NCBI RefSeq assembly: GCF_008087625.1
Contig: NZ_CP042997.1
Location: 744,001-808,000 of the forward strand
Direction: 5' to 3'
DNA: 64,000 bases
From: Aquisphaera giovannonii
GTDB lineage: Bacteria > Planctomycetota > Planctomycetia > Isosphaerales > Isosphaeraceae
Part shown: one piece after another, positions 36,802 to 46,794 of the stretch
How the letters are laid out: every line of letters starts with the position of its first letter
Position numbering within the stretch: position 1 is the stretch's first letter
Position numbers and translations under genes: made by a program
Notes under the pieces: model-generated
Seen by the model: the letters and a program-made list of their open reading frames with translations, nothing else
What the model was told of the DNA's origin: nothing
Databases searched by the model: none

Positions 36802-38632
36802 CTCCGGAGAAGGACCTGGTTGTCATAGATGCTCGCGTCGCCCCCCACGCGGGGGCGTGGATTGAAACATCCCATCGGGCGTCGTCCTCTGCGTCGCCCC
36901 CACAGTCGCCCCCCACGCGGGGGCGTGGATTGAAACTGCTGCATGGTCTGTCATCGATCCGGCATGGACCGTCGCCCCCCACGCGGGGGCGTGGATTGAA
37001 ACCTTCACGTCGTCGACGATCGCCTCGAAGGCGCGGAGTCGCCCCCCACGCGGGGGCGTGGATTGAAACGCGGCCAGATCGCGAAGGTGATCGGCCAGGG
37101 CTTGTCGCCCCCCACGCGGGGGCGTGGATTGAAACGTCCCGAATCCCGAGACGTTCTCGGTGAACTGGGTCGCCCCCCACGCGGGGGCGTGGATTGAAAC
37201 TGGTGGCGAATCAGTTCGTCCCCGTGAACCCCACGCGTCGCCCCCCACGCGGGGGCGTGGATTGAAACGGCTGCGGTCTGGAATACCCGGCCGGGACGCG
37301 CATGGTCGCCCCCCACGCGGGGGCGTGGATTGAAACCAGGCCGCGAACGCCATCGGCGCCACCCGCCTGGGTCGCCCCCCACGCGGGGGCGTGGATTGAA
37401 ACTTGAGCCCGGCGTCCCCGATCTGCGGCGTGGCCCCGGTCGCCCCCCACGCGGGGGCGTGGATTGAAACCGCTTGTGGCACCCGGTACAGAGCGTCTGG
37501 TAGGTCGCCCCCCACGCGGGGGCGTGGATTGAAACGGCGCCGGGGCCGGTCTTACGCCACCACCGCCCTGTCGCCCCCCACGCGGGGGCGTGGATTGAAA
37601 CCGACATCGATCCCAAGGACGACGACGCCCCCGAGTCGCCCCCCACGCGGGGGCGTGGATTGAAACTGAGCGGGAGGTCCTCCGGCACCACATCGGCAAC
37701 GGTCGCCCCCCACGCGGGGGCGTGGATTGAAACCTCCTCGGGATCGGGCCTCGGCTCGCCCGCGAGCGGTCGCCCCCCACGCGGGGGCGTGGATTGAAAC
37801 CCAGCCCGCGTATGCTTACCGTTACAACAGCCCGGTCGCCCCCCACGCGGGGGCGTGGATTGAAACCTGGGCTCATTCCTCCCCAGCCTGGGCACCGGGA
37901 GTCGCCCCCCACGCGGGGGCGTGGATTGAAACCTGGCCCCGGGCTCGGGCGCCGTCACGCTCTCGGGTCGCCCCCCACGCGGGGGCGTGGATTGAAACGT
38001 CACCGGGGCGGAGATCACCGACCTGGTGCTGACGTCGCCCCCCACGCGGGGGCGTGGATTGAAACTCCGCCCCCGGGCCCGCATGTGCCGTCCGGCTTCG
38101 TCGCCCCCCACGCGGGGGCGTGGATTGAAACGGGATCGGCCAGGTCGCTCGGCTTGAGCGGCACGGGTCGCCCCCCACGCGGGGGCGTGGATTGAAACTC
38201 GCCCCACGGCATCGTGGCGTCCTTGGGCGAGAGTCGCCCCCCACGCGGGGGCGTGGATTGAAACAGCGGCGCGGGGAGGTAGTCGGAGAAGTCCTGCCGG
38301 TCGCCCCCCACGCGGGGGCGTGGATTGAAACCCGGTCAGGGCGAACGAGCCCGCCGAGGCGGTCAGTCGCCCCCCACGCGGGGGCGTGGATTGAAACCGC
38401 AGCACCCAGCACCACGGGCCCTCCGCGAAGGGTCGCCCCCCACGCGGGGGCGTGGATTGAAACCGCACGTGTCGATGACGACGCACCGCGACGCGACCAG
38501 GTCGCCCCCCACGCGGGGGCGTGGATTGAAACACAACCCGTTCGCCCAGGCCCTCCCGAATCAGCGTCGCCCCCCACGCGGGGGCGTGGATTGAAACCCG
38601 CGCGGCGATCTCCGAAGGCCGCAGGCCGCCCC

Positions 38633-39422
<790 letters not shown>

Positions 39423-39429
39423 TGAGGAA

Positions 39430-39527
39430 GTCGCCCCCCACGCGGGGGCGTGGATTGAAACGTCGATATCCAGGCGGATAAGTCGCCGATGGATAGTAGC
39501 CCCCCACGCGGGGGCGTGGATTGAAAC
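39430..39527 (+). repeat. Duplicated repeat-spacer-variant repeat unit, copy 2 near the old end
   Basis: Identical to 36704-36801, including the rare C3A repeat at 39496-39527 that breaks the outer base pair of the repeat hairpin. It sits two repeats from the degenerate terminal repeat. Confidence 0.9.
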
Positions 39528-39597
39528 GGCGTGCTGCTCTCCGAGGGTGCCGTGAAGGCCAAGGTCGCCTCCAACGCGGGGGCGTGGATTGAAACGC

Positions 39598-40840
39598 CTC
39601 AGCAGGTTCCGGAGCCAGACGTCGTCGTAGCGGTACCCGTTGGGCCGCTCCGCCGGGCTCCGCCAGCCGTCGATGTCCCGCGCCGTGGACGGGTACCGCG
39701 CCCGAAGTTGAAGTGCGGCGCCCATCGCCGGCAATGCCAATCGCACACCACGGCGGCGCCGTGCCGACACTGGCCGTCGTCGAAGTATCGATTCATGCGC
39801 TCATCGCGCGGTTCAGTATGTTGCTTGCCCGATGCCCGTCGGGGTGCGAATACGCCTCGGCCTGCTCGCTCGACCGGCCACACGGCATCTCGACCTACTC
39901 CAGCAGCCACGCCGACACCCGCCGCCCCCGGCCTACTCCAATAGCAGCTTCAGCCGCTACGCGAAACCCCGCCGCGACGGCGCTCCGTACGACACCCGGA
40001 CCTTCGACGACGGCTCGCGGAACGACGCGCTGAGCTTGCCCCGGCTGCGGATATTCAGCCAGCCGTGCAGGGAGCCGCCGAGCAGCGCCACCAGCCGGAG
40101 CAGCGCCCGCCACGCCTGATGCGTCGAGGCCCAGCCGTAGACGCTCACCGTCCGCGGCCGATAGGGGGGCCGGACATCCCGGGCCTTGCTCGCGAAGGTC
40201 CCATAGGCCGTCCTCAGGTCCTCGGCGCCGGCTGTCTGCGCCAGGGCGGCGCCCAGGCAGCAGCCCTCCCCTCGGTGGTGGCGACGTCGTTCTTGATTCC
40301 GCCGCGTAGCTGATGGCGCTCGTCGGCGAGCAGGCGCACGGGCATGCCAGCCTGCCGCACGGTCGTCCCCGCGACGCTGTCGCGGCCCAAGGCGACTTCC
40401 AGGCGGTACCAGCACATGGAGCCCCGGCCGAAGACCCGGGCCGGCGCCCAGAACGGCACGCCGAAGGCGCGGAAGAACTGCGGGTCGCTCGCCTCGTCGG
40501 CGTGACCGATCATGTAGGGCAGGACGAAGCAGGGCCGCACGGAGAGGGAGCGGCGGACTTGCACCGGACGCGGCGCAGGCGGACGCCCGGCTTGGCGGAG
40601 GTGCAGGCGCCTTTGAGTCGATGGTCCTCGGCGAAGGCTTCGGGGAAAAGCTCCGGCCAGTCTCGGAAGGCCCCTCGAGCCGGTCGCGGAACCGCGGCGG
40701 ATCGTCGACGATATCTCTGCAGGTGCCCTCGTCGACGGTCCTGCAACCGAGCCGGCTGATCGCGACGGTCCCCCTCGAACCGGGGGTACCATTCGGGATT
40801 CAATCGATGAAATCTGCACCACCCCAGATTGCAACGTAAT
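39598..40840 (-). pseudogene. Decayed transposase-like gene, frameshifted and truncated at the CRISPR array end
   Basis: Reading the minus strand in successive frames recovers parts of one protein: RCNLGWCRFHRLNPEWYPRF (about 40840), VRPCFVLPYMIGHADEASDP (about 40520), ADERHQLRGGIKNDVATT, WASTHQAWRALLRLVALLGG then LHGWLNIRSRGKL (about 40150-40050), EAYSHPDGHRASNILNRAMS, MNRYFDDGQ, and finally DIDGWRSPAERPNGYRYDDV then WLRNLLR by the array. This order matches a transposase-like family that I recall from planctomycetes and cyanobacteria, whose intact C-terminus runs a few residues past W-L-x-N-L-L. At least four frame changes and an in-frame stop are needed, so it cannot make a full protein. 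The frame runs into the terminal CRISPR repeat without its normal end, so the 3' end is lost. The IS family was not assigned. No terminal inverted repeats were found. Confidence 0.72.
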
Positions 40841-41602
40841 CCTCCCCGATTTATAGCGCCCAGAGGACCGCCGGCTGGATCCCACCGGACCGAGGGCGGT
40901 GTGGAAGTCTTTACGGATCGGGGACGGGGACTCCCGGATAGACAGCCCCCCGGCCAGCCAGCCAAACGACCTTCGACCCAGATCCAGCGACATGCCTCGA
41001 GTATGGGGCCGAGGGGGTGACGGCGGGCTTACCGGGCCAGCTCACAGCCCGATGCCGCGCCCGTGCGTCGGACAGCCGTCGAGCATCGCCATGACGGAGC
41101 ACAGCCCGAACAGGCATGGCATCGCCCGCAGCACCGAGTCGCGATACCATGCGCATGTCGCCTCAGAAGGTAGCACGGGCGGGATTAATCGCGCGAACCG
41201 CGGCGGCCTATCGGACCTCTGCCACACCGAGACCTCGCCCATCGAGTTGCTCGGAAGCCGGCCCTATCCTGCAGCCATACCGACCGGCACTCGCCGTCAG
41301 GCGCGTGGACCTCCCGAGAGGTAACATGCCTTCGCCGACGAGCGGGAGCATACATCCCGGCACATCATGCCCCTGGTCAACCACACCCCCTGCTGACACC
41401 GACCGCGGCCGAAGTGCCGAGCCATGACCGAGTAAGGATAACGGAGAGTTCGGGGAATCGCAGAGCCTTGCGGATCTCTCCCGCTTGCCTTTGCCAAGGC
41501 GCGAGCCAGCGCGGCCGGCGTCCCTCGCTAGGTACGCCGGCCGCGAAGGGTAGCGGCTACGAACTCGCATCGTCCCCACGAGTTCTCATCGGCGAGGGCT
41601 CC
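40841..41602. other. Non-coding stretch between transposase remnant and small hypothetical gene
   Basis: About 760 bases. Short open frames on both strands have no recognisable motif or ribosome-binding site. It may hold more worn mobile-element DNA (upstream part of the transposase-like element), but nothing can be named. Confidence 0.35.
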
Positions 41603-41857
41603 TTACTCGTCGGCCGAGTCGAGATCGAAGAGGCCCGCTTCGCCGACCGTCCCGTCGCGGAACTCGATCCGGGCGTTGCCGTCGCGATCCACGAAGCTGA
41701 CCCGGATCTCCAGGTCCCCGTCGCCGTCGCGATACACGTAGTGCCGGTCGTCCACGCCTTCCTCCCAGCCATACTGGGACAGCTGCAGCGGCTGGCCCCC
41801 CTCGCTGTTCATGTACTTGTAGTACACCGCGATCGCATCGTCCATCGAATAGGCCAT
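41603..41857 (-). CDS. Small acidic hypothetical protein
   Basis: An 84-residue protein, ATG 41857, with GGGAG eight bases upstream. It opens MAYSMDDAIAVYYKYMNSEG and is rich in aromatic and acidic residues, with a central beta-like region (HYVYRDGDGDLEIRVSFVD) and an acidic end (LFDLDSADE). No signal peptide or metal motif was seen. Codon use (G/C at third positions) is like that of real genes here, and the protein composition is unlike the Arg/Pro-rich false frames. It stands alone between the transposase remnant and the DUF1257 operon, on the opposite strand from the latter. The family is unknown; it could be an immunity-type or regulatory small protein, but there is no direct evidence. 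Confidence 0.6.
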   Translation of the reverse strand: MAYSMDDAIAVYYKYMNSEGGQPLQLSQYGWEEGVDDRHYVYRDGDGDLEIRVSFVDRDGNARIEFRDGTVGEAGLFDLDSADE

Positions 41858-42295
41858 GTCACCGTCTCCCGTAATCCTGCTCGGGCGACCTGAGCATCCG
41901 GTGCGCCCTAACTCGGCTCACGATCGCCTGGCCGGGCGCGTCTCCGACTGTTGAGGCGCAATTCGCCGCGGCCTGGCGTGCTCGCGAACGACCCTAGCCC
42001 GGGCGGCGAAATGGAGCAAACCCATCGAGTGGGACACGAGACTTGGCGGATCGAAGGGCCCCGGGCGGGGCGGAGCTCCGCCACTAGCGACCGCGACGCA
42101 GCGTGCTCCGAGGCCGATCAGCCGCCCAGGTCCGGGGCCATGGTCGCGGGCCAGGCCATTCGAAAGTCCACCGCGCCCTGCCGGTTCCGTCCATGACTCG
42201 CTGACGAAGGGGAAGCTTCATTCGCACGCGAAGCGCGTCATAGACACATGGGAAGCCAATAGCCCCCACGCCCAAACTTGAAGGAGGTTCCGGAC
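41858..42295. other. Promoter-side intergenic region of the DUF1257-AAA operon
   Basis: About 440 bases between divergent genes. The right end holds the perfect AAGGAGG site (42281-42287) for the DUF1257 gene. No clear promoter boxes, hairpins or coding frames were found in the rest. Confidence 0.4.
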
Positions 42296-42664
42296 GTGTC
42301 CCACATCGTGACCATAGCGACCGAAGTCCGCGACCGCGCGGCCGTGGAGGCGGCCTGCCGGCGGCTCGGGCTGGCGCCGCCAGTAGAAGGTAGGGCGGCG
42401 CTCTACGCCGGAGAGGCCGCCGGGCTCGTCGTCCGGCTGCCGGGATGGACCTATCCGGTCGTCGTCGACGCGACGACCGGGCAGGTCCGCTACGACAACT
42501 ACAACGGCGCCTGGGGCGACCCGGCGCAGCTCGACCGCCTGCTCCAGGCCTATGCCGTCGAGAAGGCGACCATCGAGGCTCGCAGGAAGGGCCACGCCGT
42601 CGCCGAGAGGACGCTGGAGGACGGCTCCATCCGGCTGACCATCCGGGTCGGGGGCGGCGCATGA
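42296..42664 (+). CDS. DUF1257 (Ycf35-like) protein
   Basis: A 122-residue protein starting at GTG 42296 with AAGGAGG eight bases upstream; the in-frame ATG at 42278 is upstream of that site and is unlikely. The N-terminus SHIVTIATEVRDRAAVEAAC and the later LEDGSIRLTIRV match the DUF1257/Ycf35 family found in plastids, cyanobacteria and other bacteria. Other visible marks are WTYPVVVDATTGQVRYDNYN and AWGDPAQLDRLLQAYAVEKA. The family has no settled biochemical role, but it is repeatedly encoded beside DUF2997 and a Ycf46-type AAA ATPase, exactly as here. The stop overlaps the next start (ATGA at 42661-42664), pointing to coupled translation. There is no signal peptide, so it is cytoplasmic. 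Confidence 0.85.
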   Translation: MSHIVTIATEVRDRAAVEAACRRLGLAPPVEGRAALYAGEAAGLVVRLPGWTYPVVVDATTGQVRYDNYNGAWGDPAQLDRLLQAYAVEKATIEARRKGHAVAERTLEDGSIRLTIRVGGGA

Positions 42665-42855
42665 AGACCATCGAGATCACCGTCGACGCGAAGGGCAATG
42701 CCACCGTCGCCATCCGAGGCTTCGCCGGCCCCGAGTGCCGCGAGGCCAGCCGGTTCCTCGAGCGGGCCCTCGGCCCGACGGCCACGGAGCGGCTCACGGC
42801 CGAGTACTACGGTCAGCCCCAGCAGGCCGGGCGGAGGATCGAGCAGTCCTCCTGA
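42661..42855 (+). CDS. DUF2997 protein
   Basis: A 64-residue protein, ATG 42661 overlapping the DUF1257 stop by four bases. MKTIEITVDAKGNATVAIRG and the following GFAGPECREASRFLERALG, then LTAEYYGQP, are the expected DUF2997 pattern: a short beta-hairpin followed by a helix and a helical tail. Function is unknown in the family; it is usually found with DUF1257. The length is typical (about 60-75). The next gene, the AAA ATPase, starts 79 bases later, and the pair may form a complex with it, which is inference from repeated neighbourhood rather than from the sequence. No start ambiguity. Confidence 0.85.
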   Translation: MKTIEITVDAKGNATVAIRGFAGPECREASRFLERALGPTATERLTAEYYGQPQQAGRRIEQSS

Positions 42856-42934
42856 ACGCTCGCCGGGCCCCTCGCGAGCCCCTCATCCCGGTCTACTACC
42901 ACCCGAAGCCCATCCATCACGAGAGGAGAGTCGC

Positions 42935-44434
42935 ATGTCGCTCGCCGAGCGATTGTCGGAGTACGTGCGCGCCGCGTTCGCGGGCATCTGGATCCGGTCG
43001 TCGGAGCACGACGACGCATTGCAGGAGATCGCCGGCCTCTGCCGACGGCAGGGCTGGTCGCTGGCCACCTGGGACGTCGACCGCGGCCTGGCGGTCGCCG
43101 GCTCGGCCGGGGAGGCCCACGCCGCGGCGGGCGTCGGCGATCCCATCGCGGCGATCCGGGCGCTGGGGTCGCTGGCGACCGACGACGGCACGGCGCTGCT
43201 CGTGCTCCGCAACTTCCACCGACTCCTGGGCGGCCCGGACGTCGTCCAGGCGGTCGACTCGGCCGTCTCGGCCGGCAAGCGGGCGCGGACGTTCGTCGTT
43301 ATCCTGGCGCCGGTCGTCCAGCTCCCGGTCGAGCTCGAGCGCCAGTTCGTCGTCATCGAGCACGAGCTGCCGGACCGCACCCAGGTCCTGCAGATCGCCC
43401 GCTCGATCGCCGCCGAGCCGGGCGAGCTGCCCGAGCCCCCTGGCCTCGTCGCCGTGCTCGAGGCGGCCGCGGGGCTGACCCGCGCCGAGGCCGAGAACGC
43501 CTTCAGCCTCTCACTGGTGCGGCACGGGCGGGTCGTCCCCGACGTTCTCTGGGAGCTCAAGGCCAGGATGCTGAAGGAGGGCGGCCTGATGACGGTCCAC
43601 CGCGGCGGCGAGTCGTTCGCCGACCTCGGCGGCCTGGAGGCCCTCAAGGCCTTCTGCCGCCGGTCGCTCGCCCGCAGGGCGGCGGGCAGCCCGTCCCGGC
43701 CGCGGGGAATCCTGCTGCTGGGCGTCCCGGGCACCGGCAAGAGCGCCTTCTGCAAGGCGCTGGGCAATGAGGTCGGCCGGCCCACGCTGGTGCTCGACAT
43801 CGGGGCCCTGATGGGCTCGCTCGTCGGCCAGACGGAGGAGCGGACGAGGCAGGCGCTTCGAGTCGCCGACGCAATGGCCCCGTGCATCGTCTTCGTCGAC
43901 GAGATCGAGAAGGGTTTGGCCGGCATTCAGCCCGGCGGCCAGTCCGACGGCGGCGTCTCGGCGCGGCTGTTCGGGGCACTGCTGTCGTACCTCAACGACC
44001 ACGAGACCGACGTCTACTTCGTCTGCTCGGCCAACGACGTCTCGAAGCTGCCGCCGGAATTCACCCGCGCCGAGCGTTTCGACGCGGTCTACTTCGTCGA
44101 CCTGCCGGGGGCCGCGGAGAAGGAGCAGATCTGGCGGCTCTACCAGGAGCGGTACCGGCTCGACGCGTCCCAGCGGCGGCCGCGCGACCGCGACTGGACC
44201 GGCGCCGAGATCCGGGCCTGCTGCCGCCTGGCGAGCCTGCTCGACGTGCCGCTGGTCGAGGCGGCGGGGAACATCGTCCCGGTGGCCGTCACCGCGGGCG
44301 AGTCGATCGAGCGGCTGAGGGACTGGGCCGCCGGCCGCTGCCTGTCCGCCGACCGGCCGGGGATCTACTCGCGCGAGGCGGGACCCGAGAGGCCCGGCCG
44401 GGGCGTGCGGCGGGCCGACCCGTCGGCCAACTGA
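42935..44434 (+). CDS. Ycf46-like AAA+ ATPase
   Basis: A 499-residue protein starting at ATG 42935 after GAGAGGAGAG. The N-terminal ~230 residues are the family-specific region (SLAERLSEYVRAAFAGIWIR; RTFVVILAPVVQLPVELERQ), similar to a degenerate P-loop domain. The AAA core has Walker A GVPGTGKS at 263-270, Walker B VFVDEIEKG with D322-E323, sensor 1 VCSAND, and the arginine-finger region FTRAERFDAVYFVD. The C-terminal lid follows (TGAEIRACCRLASLL). The layout fits Ycf46, a plastid/cyanobacterial AAA protein whose role is poorly understood. The position directly after DUF1257 and DUF2997 makes this a conserved module. All ATPase motifs are intact. The short charged tail (after residue 475) looks disordered. 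Confidence 0.9.
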   Translation: MSLAERLSEYVRAAFAGIWIRSSEHDDALQEIAGLCRRQGWSLATWDVDRGLAVAGSAGEAHAAAGVGDPIAAIRALGSLATDDGTALLVLRNFHRLLGGPDVVQAVDSAVSAGKRARTFVVILAPVVQLPVELERQFVVIEHELPDRTQVLQIARSIAAEPGELPEPPGLVAVLEAAAGLTRAEAENAFSLSLVRHGRVVPDVLWELKARMLKEGGLMTVHRGGESFADLGGLEALKAFCRRSLARRAAGSPSRPRGILLLGVPGTGKSAFCKALGNEVGRPTLVLDIGALMGSLVGQTEERTRQALRVADAMAPCIVFVDEIEKGLAGIQPGGQSDGGVSARLFGALLSYLNDHETDVYFVCSANDVSKLPPEFTRAERFDAVYFVDLPGAAEKEQIWRLYQERYRLDASQRRPRDRDWTGAEIRACCRLASLLDVPLVEAAGNIVPVAVTAGESIERLRDWAAGRCLSADRPGIYSREAGPERPGRGVRRADPSAN

Positions 44435-44523
44435 GGCGCCCCCGCCTCGTGCGGCGGGGGAATCACCGATGTGCGGCGGGCCGCGTGCTCGCCGCCCACG
44501 ACACCGACACCACGGAGACCACG

Positions 44524-44724
44524 ATGATCCCCAGAGGACTGAGGAGATGCCTCGTCGACCCGGTGCGCGCCGTGCGGGCCGTCATCGTCGCGTGCCTGGC
44601 GCTCATGCCCGGCTGCGACGAGGCCCCGCGCTGGAAGGGCGTCGGCACGGACGCTAAGGGCGACGATGGTGCGACGCATCGCGATGCGCGCGCCGGGGGC
44701 GAGGCCGATGAGCCCGCCCCGTGA
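44524..44724 (+). CDS. Small putative lipoprotein
   Basis: A 66-residue protein, ATG 44524 with GGAG six bases upstream. Basic N-terminus (MIPRGLRRCLVDPVRAVRAV), then a hydrophobic stretch ending LALMPGC, a reasonable lipobox with the Cys at residue 31, then a charged, disordered tail (DAKGDDGATHRDARAGGEAD). No mature domain is apparent, so it may be a membrane-anchored linker or a spacer protein. It sits 89 bases after the AAA gene and its 3' end overlaps the following gene by 17 bases. The codon use and RBS support translation, but the short length leaves doubt. Confidence 0.55.
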   Translation: MIPRGLRRCLVDPVRAVRAVIVACLALMPGCDEAPRWKGVGTDAKGDDGATHRDARAGGEADEPAP

Positions 44725-45346
44725 GCCCGCGCCGGCCGCGCCGGGCCGGCTGCCCTGGCTCGTCGCCATCCTGCTCTCGTGCCTGGCGCTGGCCCGGTAC
44801 CTCCCCCGCGTGACATACCTCGCGGCGACCTCCGCCGCCGGGCTGCTCGGCGACACGCCGCCGTCGATCGCGCCGTCTGGCCCCACCGTCGTCCAGCTCG
44901 AGCGGCTCCGCCACCTGGTCTCGCGGCGGGTGCACGTGGCCGACGTGCTGGTCGGCGAGTCGCGCTGGCTGGAGGGCTCGTGGCTGGTCGTCGGCGACGC
45001 CCTGATCGGCGTCGACGCCTCGCGTGCCGAGGTCGTCGGCCGCGACGAGCTGTCCCGGACCGCGACGATCGTGCTGCCCCGTCCGGCCGTGATCTCGGCC
45101 CGCGTCGACCACGAGCGGACGCGTCGCTGGGACGTGCGCTCGCGGGGCTGGATCCCGCTGGCCGGCGCCCTGCTCGGGGACCGCGGGGCCATGGAGGGCC
45201 GGGCGATGCTGGAGGCCCAGCGGCTCGTCGAGCGGGCCGCCTCGTCCGACGACTTCGCCACCTCGGCCAGGGAAGGCGTCGAGGGACTGCTGCAGGAGTT
45301 CTACCGCGGCGTCGGATGGCGCGTCGCGGTGCGGTGGAAGGAGTAG
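44708..45346 (+). CDS. DUF4230-like membrane-anchored protein
   Basis: A 212-residue protein starting at ATG 44708, overlapping the lipoprotein gene; an ATG at 44666 would add 14 residues but has no better site. A transmembrane segment lies at about residues 17-36 (PWLVAILLSCLALARYLPRV), followed by an outside domain that begins with QLERLRHLVSRRVHVADVLV and runs through VVGDALIGVDASR, a pattern like the DUF4230 family (single N-terminal anchor plus a compact beta domain). Family function is unknown. The C-terminus EGLLQEFYRGVGWRVAVRW is typical in ending in a short amphipathic strand. It lies in the AAA operon, so it may be its membrane partner; that is inferred only from position. Confidence 0.62.
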   Translation: MSPPREPAPAAPGRLPWLVAILLSCLALARYLPRVTYLAATSAAGLLGDTPPSIAPSGPTVVQLERLRHLVSRRVHVADVLVGESRWLEGSWLVVGDALIGVDASRAEVVGRDELSRTATIVLPRPAVISARVDHERTRRWDVRSRGWIPLAGALLGDRGAMEGRAMLEAQRLVERAASSDDFATSAREGVEGLLQEFYRGVGWRVAVRWKE

Positions 45347-45483
45347 CCACGCCGCGGGGCGGGCGTGCGGGATCGTCCCGCGCCCTCGCCCATGCGGCCC
45401 CGTCGACCTCCGCGAAGCGACACCCATGACCACGATGGCGGCCCCGCGCGGGCCGCCGTTTCTATTCCCTCAGAGGAGCGAAG

Positions 45484-46476
45484 ATGACCACCCTGCTGGA
45501 ACGCATCGACTCCCGACCGGCCGACGACATGGCCGCCCCGGCCGTGGCCGGCCCCGAGCCCGCGGCGCGGCTGCGGGCCACGATGGCCGCCTGCCGCGTC
45601 CAGTTCACCTGGTTCGGCACGAAGCGGACACTCACCGCCGAGCAGAAGGCCCAGGCGGCGCGGGCCTTCGACGCCGAGGGGCATTTCCTCTCGGCGGGCA
45701 AGAAGCTGCTGGACACGAAGCACTCCGCCTTCCGGGCCGTGACCGCGATCCGGACCCGGGCCACCGACCACTGGCGGGGCCTGACTCTCCCGTTCCCCGA
45801 GCCGGGCGTCCGGCTCATCCGGCACGCCGACGTCGAGGACTTCGACCGCCGCATGGCCGACCTGCGGGAAGAGCTCGAGGACGCCGTCGTCACGCTCGAC
45901 CGGCACTTCGGCGAGCTGAAGGAGGCCGCGTCCCGACGCCTCGGCTCCCTGTACTGCCCCTCCGACTACCCGGCGACGCTCGTCGGGCTTTTCGGCATGG
46001 CCTGGGACTACCCGAACGTCGAGCCGCCGGCCTACCTGGCCGGCCTGGCGCCGGGGCTCTACCGGCAGGAGCAGGATCGCGTCAAGGCCCGGTTCGAGGA
46101 GGCCGTGCAGCTCGCCGAGCGGGCCTTCCTCGACGAGTTCGCCCGCCTGGTGGGCCACCTGACCGAGCGGATCACCGGGGCGAACGGGGACGGCACGCCG
46201 AAGGTCTTCCGCGACTCGGCCGTCGACAACCTGTGCGACTTCTTCGAGCGATTCCGCACGCTGAACGTCCGCAGCAATGGGGAGCTAGACGAGCTCGTCG
46301 ACCGGGCCCGGCAGGCCGTTCGCGGCGTCGCCGCGGCCGACCTCCGCGACAGCGCGTCGGCCCGCGCCGACGTCGCCCGTCAGCTCTCGACGGTCCGGGA
46401 ATCGCTGGACGCGATGCTCGTGGACCGGCCGCGGCGACGGATCCTCCGCGGCTCGCCCGCGGGCGGGGAGGCGTGA
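45484..46476 (+). CDS. Conserved hypothetical helical protein (DUF3150-like composition)
   Basis: A 330-residue protein starting at ATG 45484 after GAGGAGCG. It is mostly alpha-helical. The segment CRVQFTWFGTKRTLTAEQKA opens a conserved-looking domain with long amphipathic helices (DFDRRMADLREELEDAVVTL). A middle region has DYPATLVGLFGMAWDYPNVE, and the end is coiled-coil-like (ARADVARQLSTVRESLDAML). The pattern recalls DUF3150 proteins of plasmids and phages, but the match is by impression only. No signal peptide, membrane segment or catalytic motif is seen. It is co-directional with the AAA operon, with a 137-base gap upstream, and its stop overlaps the next gene start (TGATG at 46474-46478). 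Function unknown. Confidence 0.65.
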   Translation: MTTLLERIDSRPADDMAAPAVAGPEPAARLRATMAACRVQFTWFGTKRTLTAEQKAQAARAFDAEGHFLSAGKKLLDTKHSAFRAVTAIRTRATDHWRGLTLPFPEPGVRLIRHADVEDFDRRMADLREELEDAVVTLDRHFGELKEAASRRLGSLYCPSDYPATLVGLFGMAWDYPNVEPPAYLAGLAPGLYRQEQDRVKARFEEAVQLAERAFLDEFARLVGHLTERITGANGDGTPKVFRDSAVDNLCDFFERFRTLNVRSNGELDELVDRARQAVRGVAAADLRDSASARADVARQLSTVRESLDAMLVDRPRRRILRGSPAGGEA

Positions 46477-46775
46477 TGGACCTGACCATCTCCCCCGGCG
46501 GGGTCGTGCGTACCGTCTACGGCGAGGCCATCGACCTCGCCGCCCTCGGCACGCCGATGATCGAGCGGGCCAGTCGCGTCGAACCGGACGCGTCGGGGCG
46601 ATGGGTCGCCGACCTGTCGCCCGTCGGCGGCCCGCGACTGGGCCCGTTCGCCCTACGGAGCGAGGCGATCGCCGCCGAGCTCGCCTGGCTCGCGGCGAAC
46701 TGGCCGGGGCCGGGTCTATGCACATCGCCCCCGCCCGACTCCGTGAATAGCGGTATTCACCGGCCACATCCCTGA
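46476..46775 (+). CDS. Small hypothetical protein in the AAA operon
   Basis: A 99-residue protein whose ATG (46476) overlaps the stop of the previous gene. It has a compact beta-rich pattern (MDLTISPGGVVRTVYGEAID; WVADLSPVGGPRLGPFALRS) and a helix (EAIAAELAWLAANWPGP), then a poorly ordered tail. This resembles a small phage-type or clamp-associated protein family, but no family can be named. Translation coupling and codon use support it as real. The gap to the following clamp-like gene is 19 bases with AAAGGTAA as its possible ribosome site. Confidence 0.6.
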   Translation: MDLTISPGGVVRTVYGEAIDLAALGTPMIERASRVEPDASGRWVADLSPVGGPRLGPFALRSEAIAAELAWLAANWPGPGLCTSPPPDSVNSGIHRPHP

Positions 46776-46794
46776 ACCAGAAAGGTAATTACGC

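Noticed and set aside
36878-36905. Spacer ending with GTCGCCCCCAC just before a repeat, looking like a partial extra repeat.
   Set aside because: The spacer length is normal (about 36) and the match is only 11 G/C-rich bases, which can occur by chance or slipped copying; not strong enough for a separate finding.
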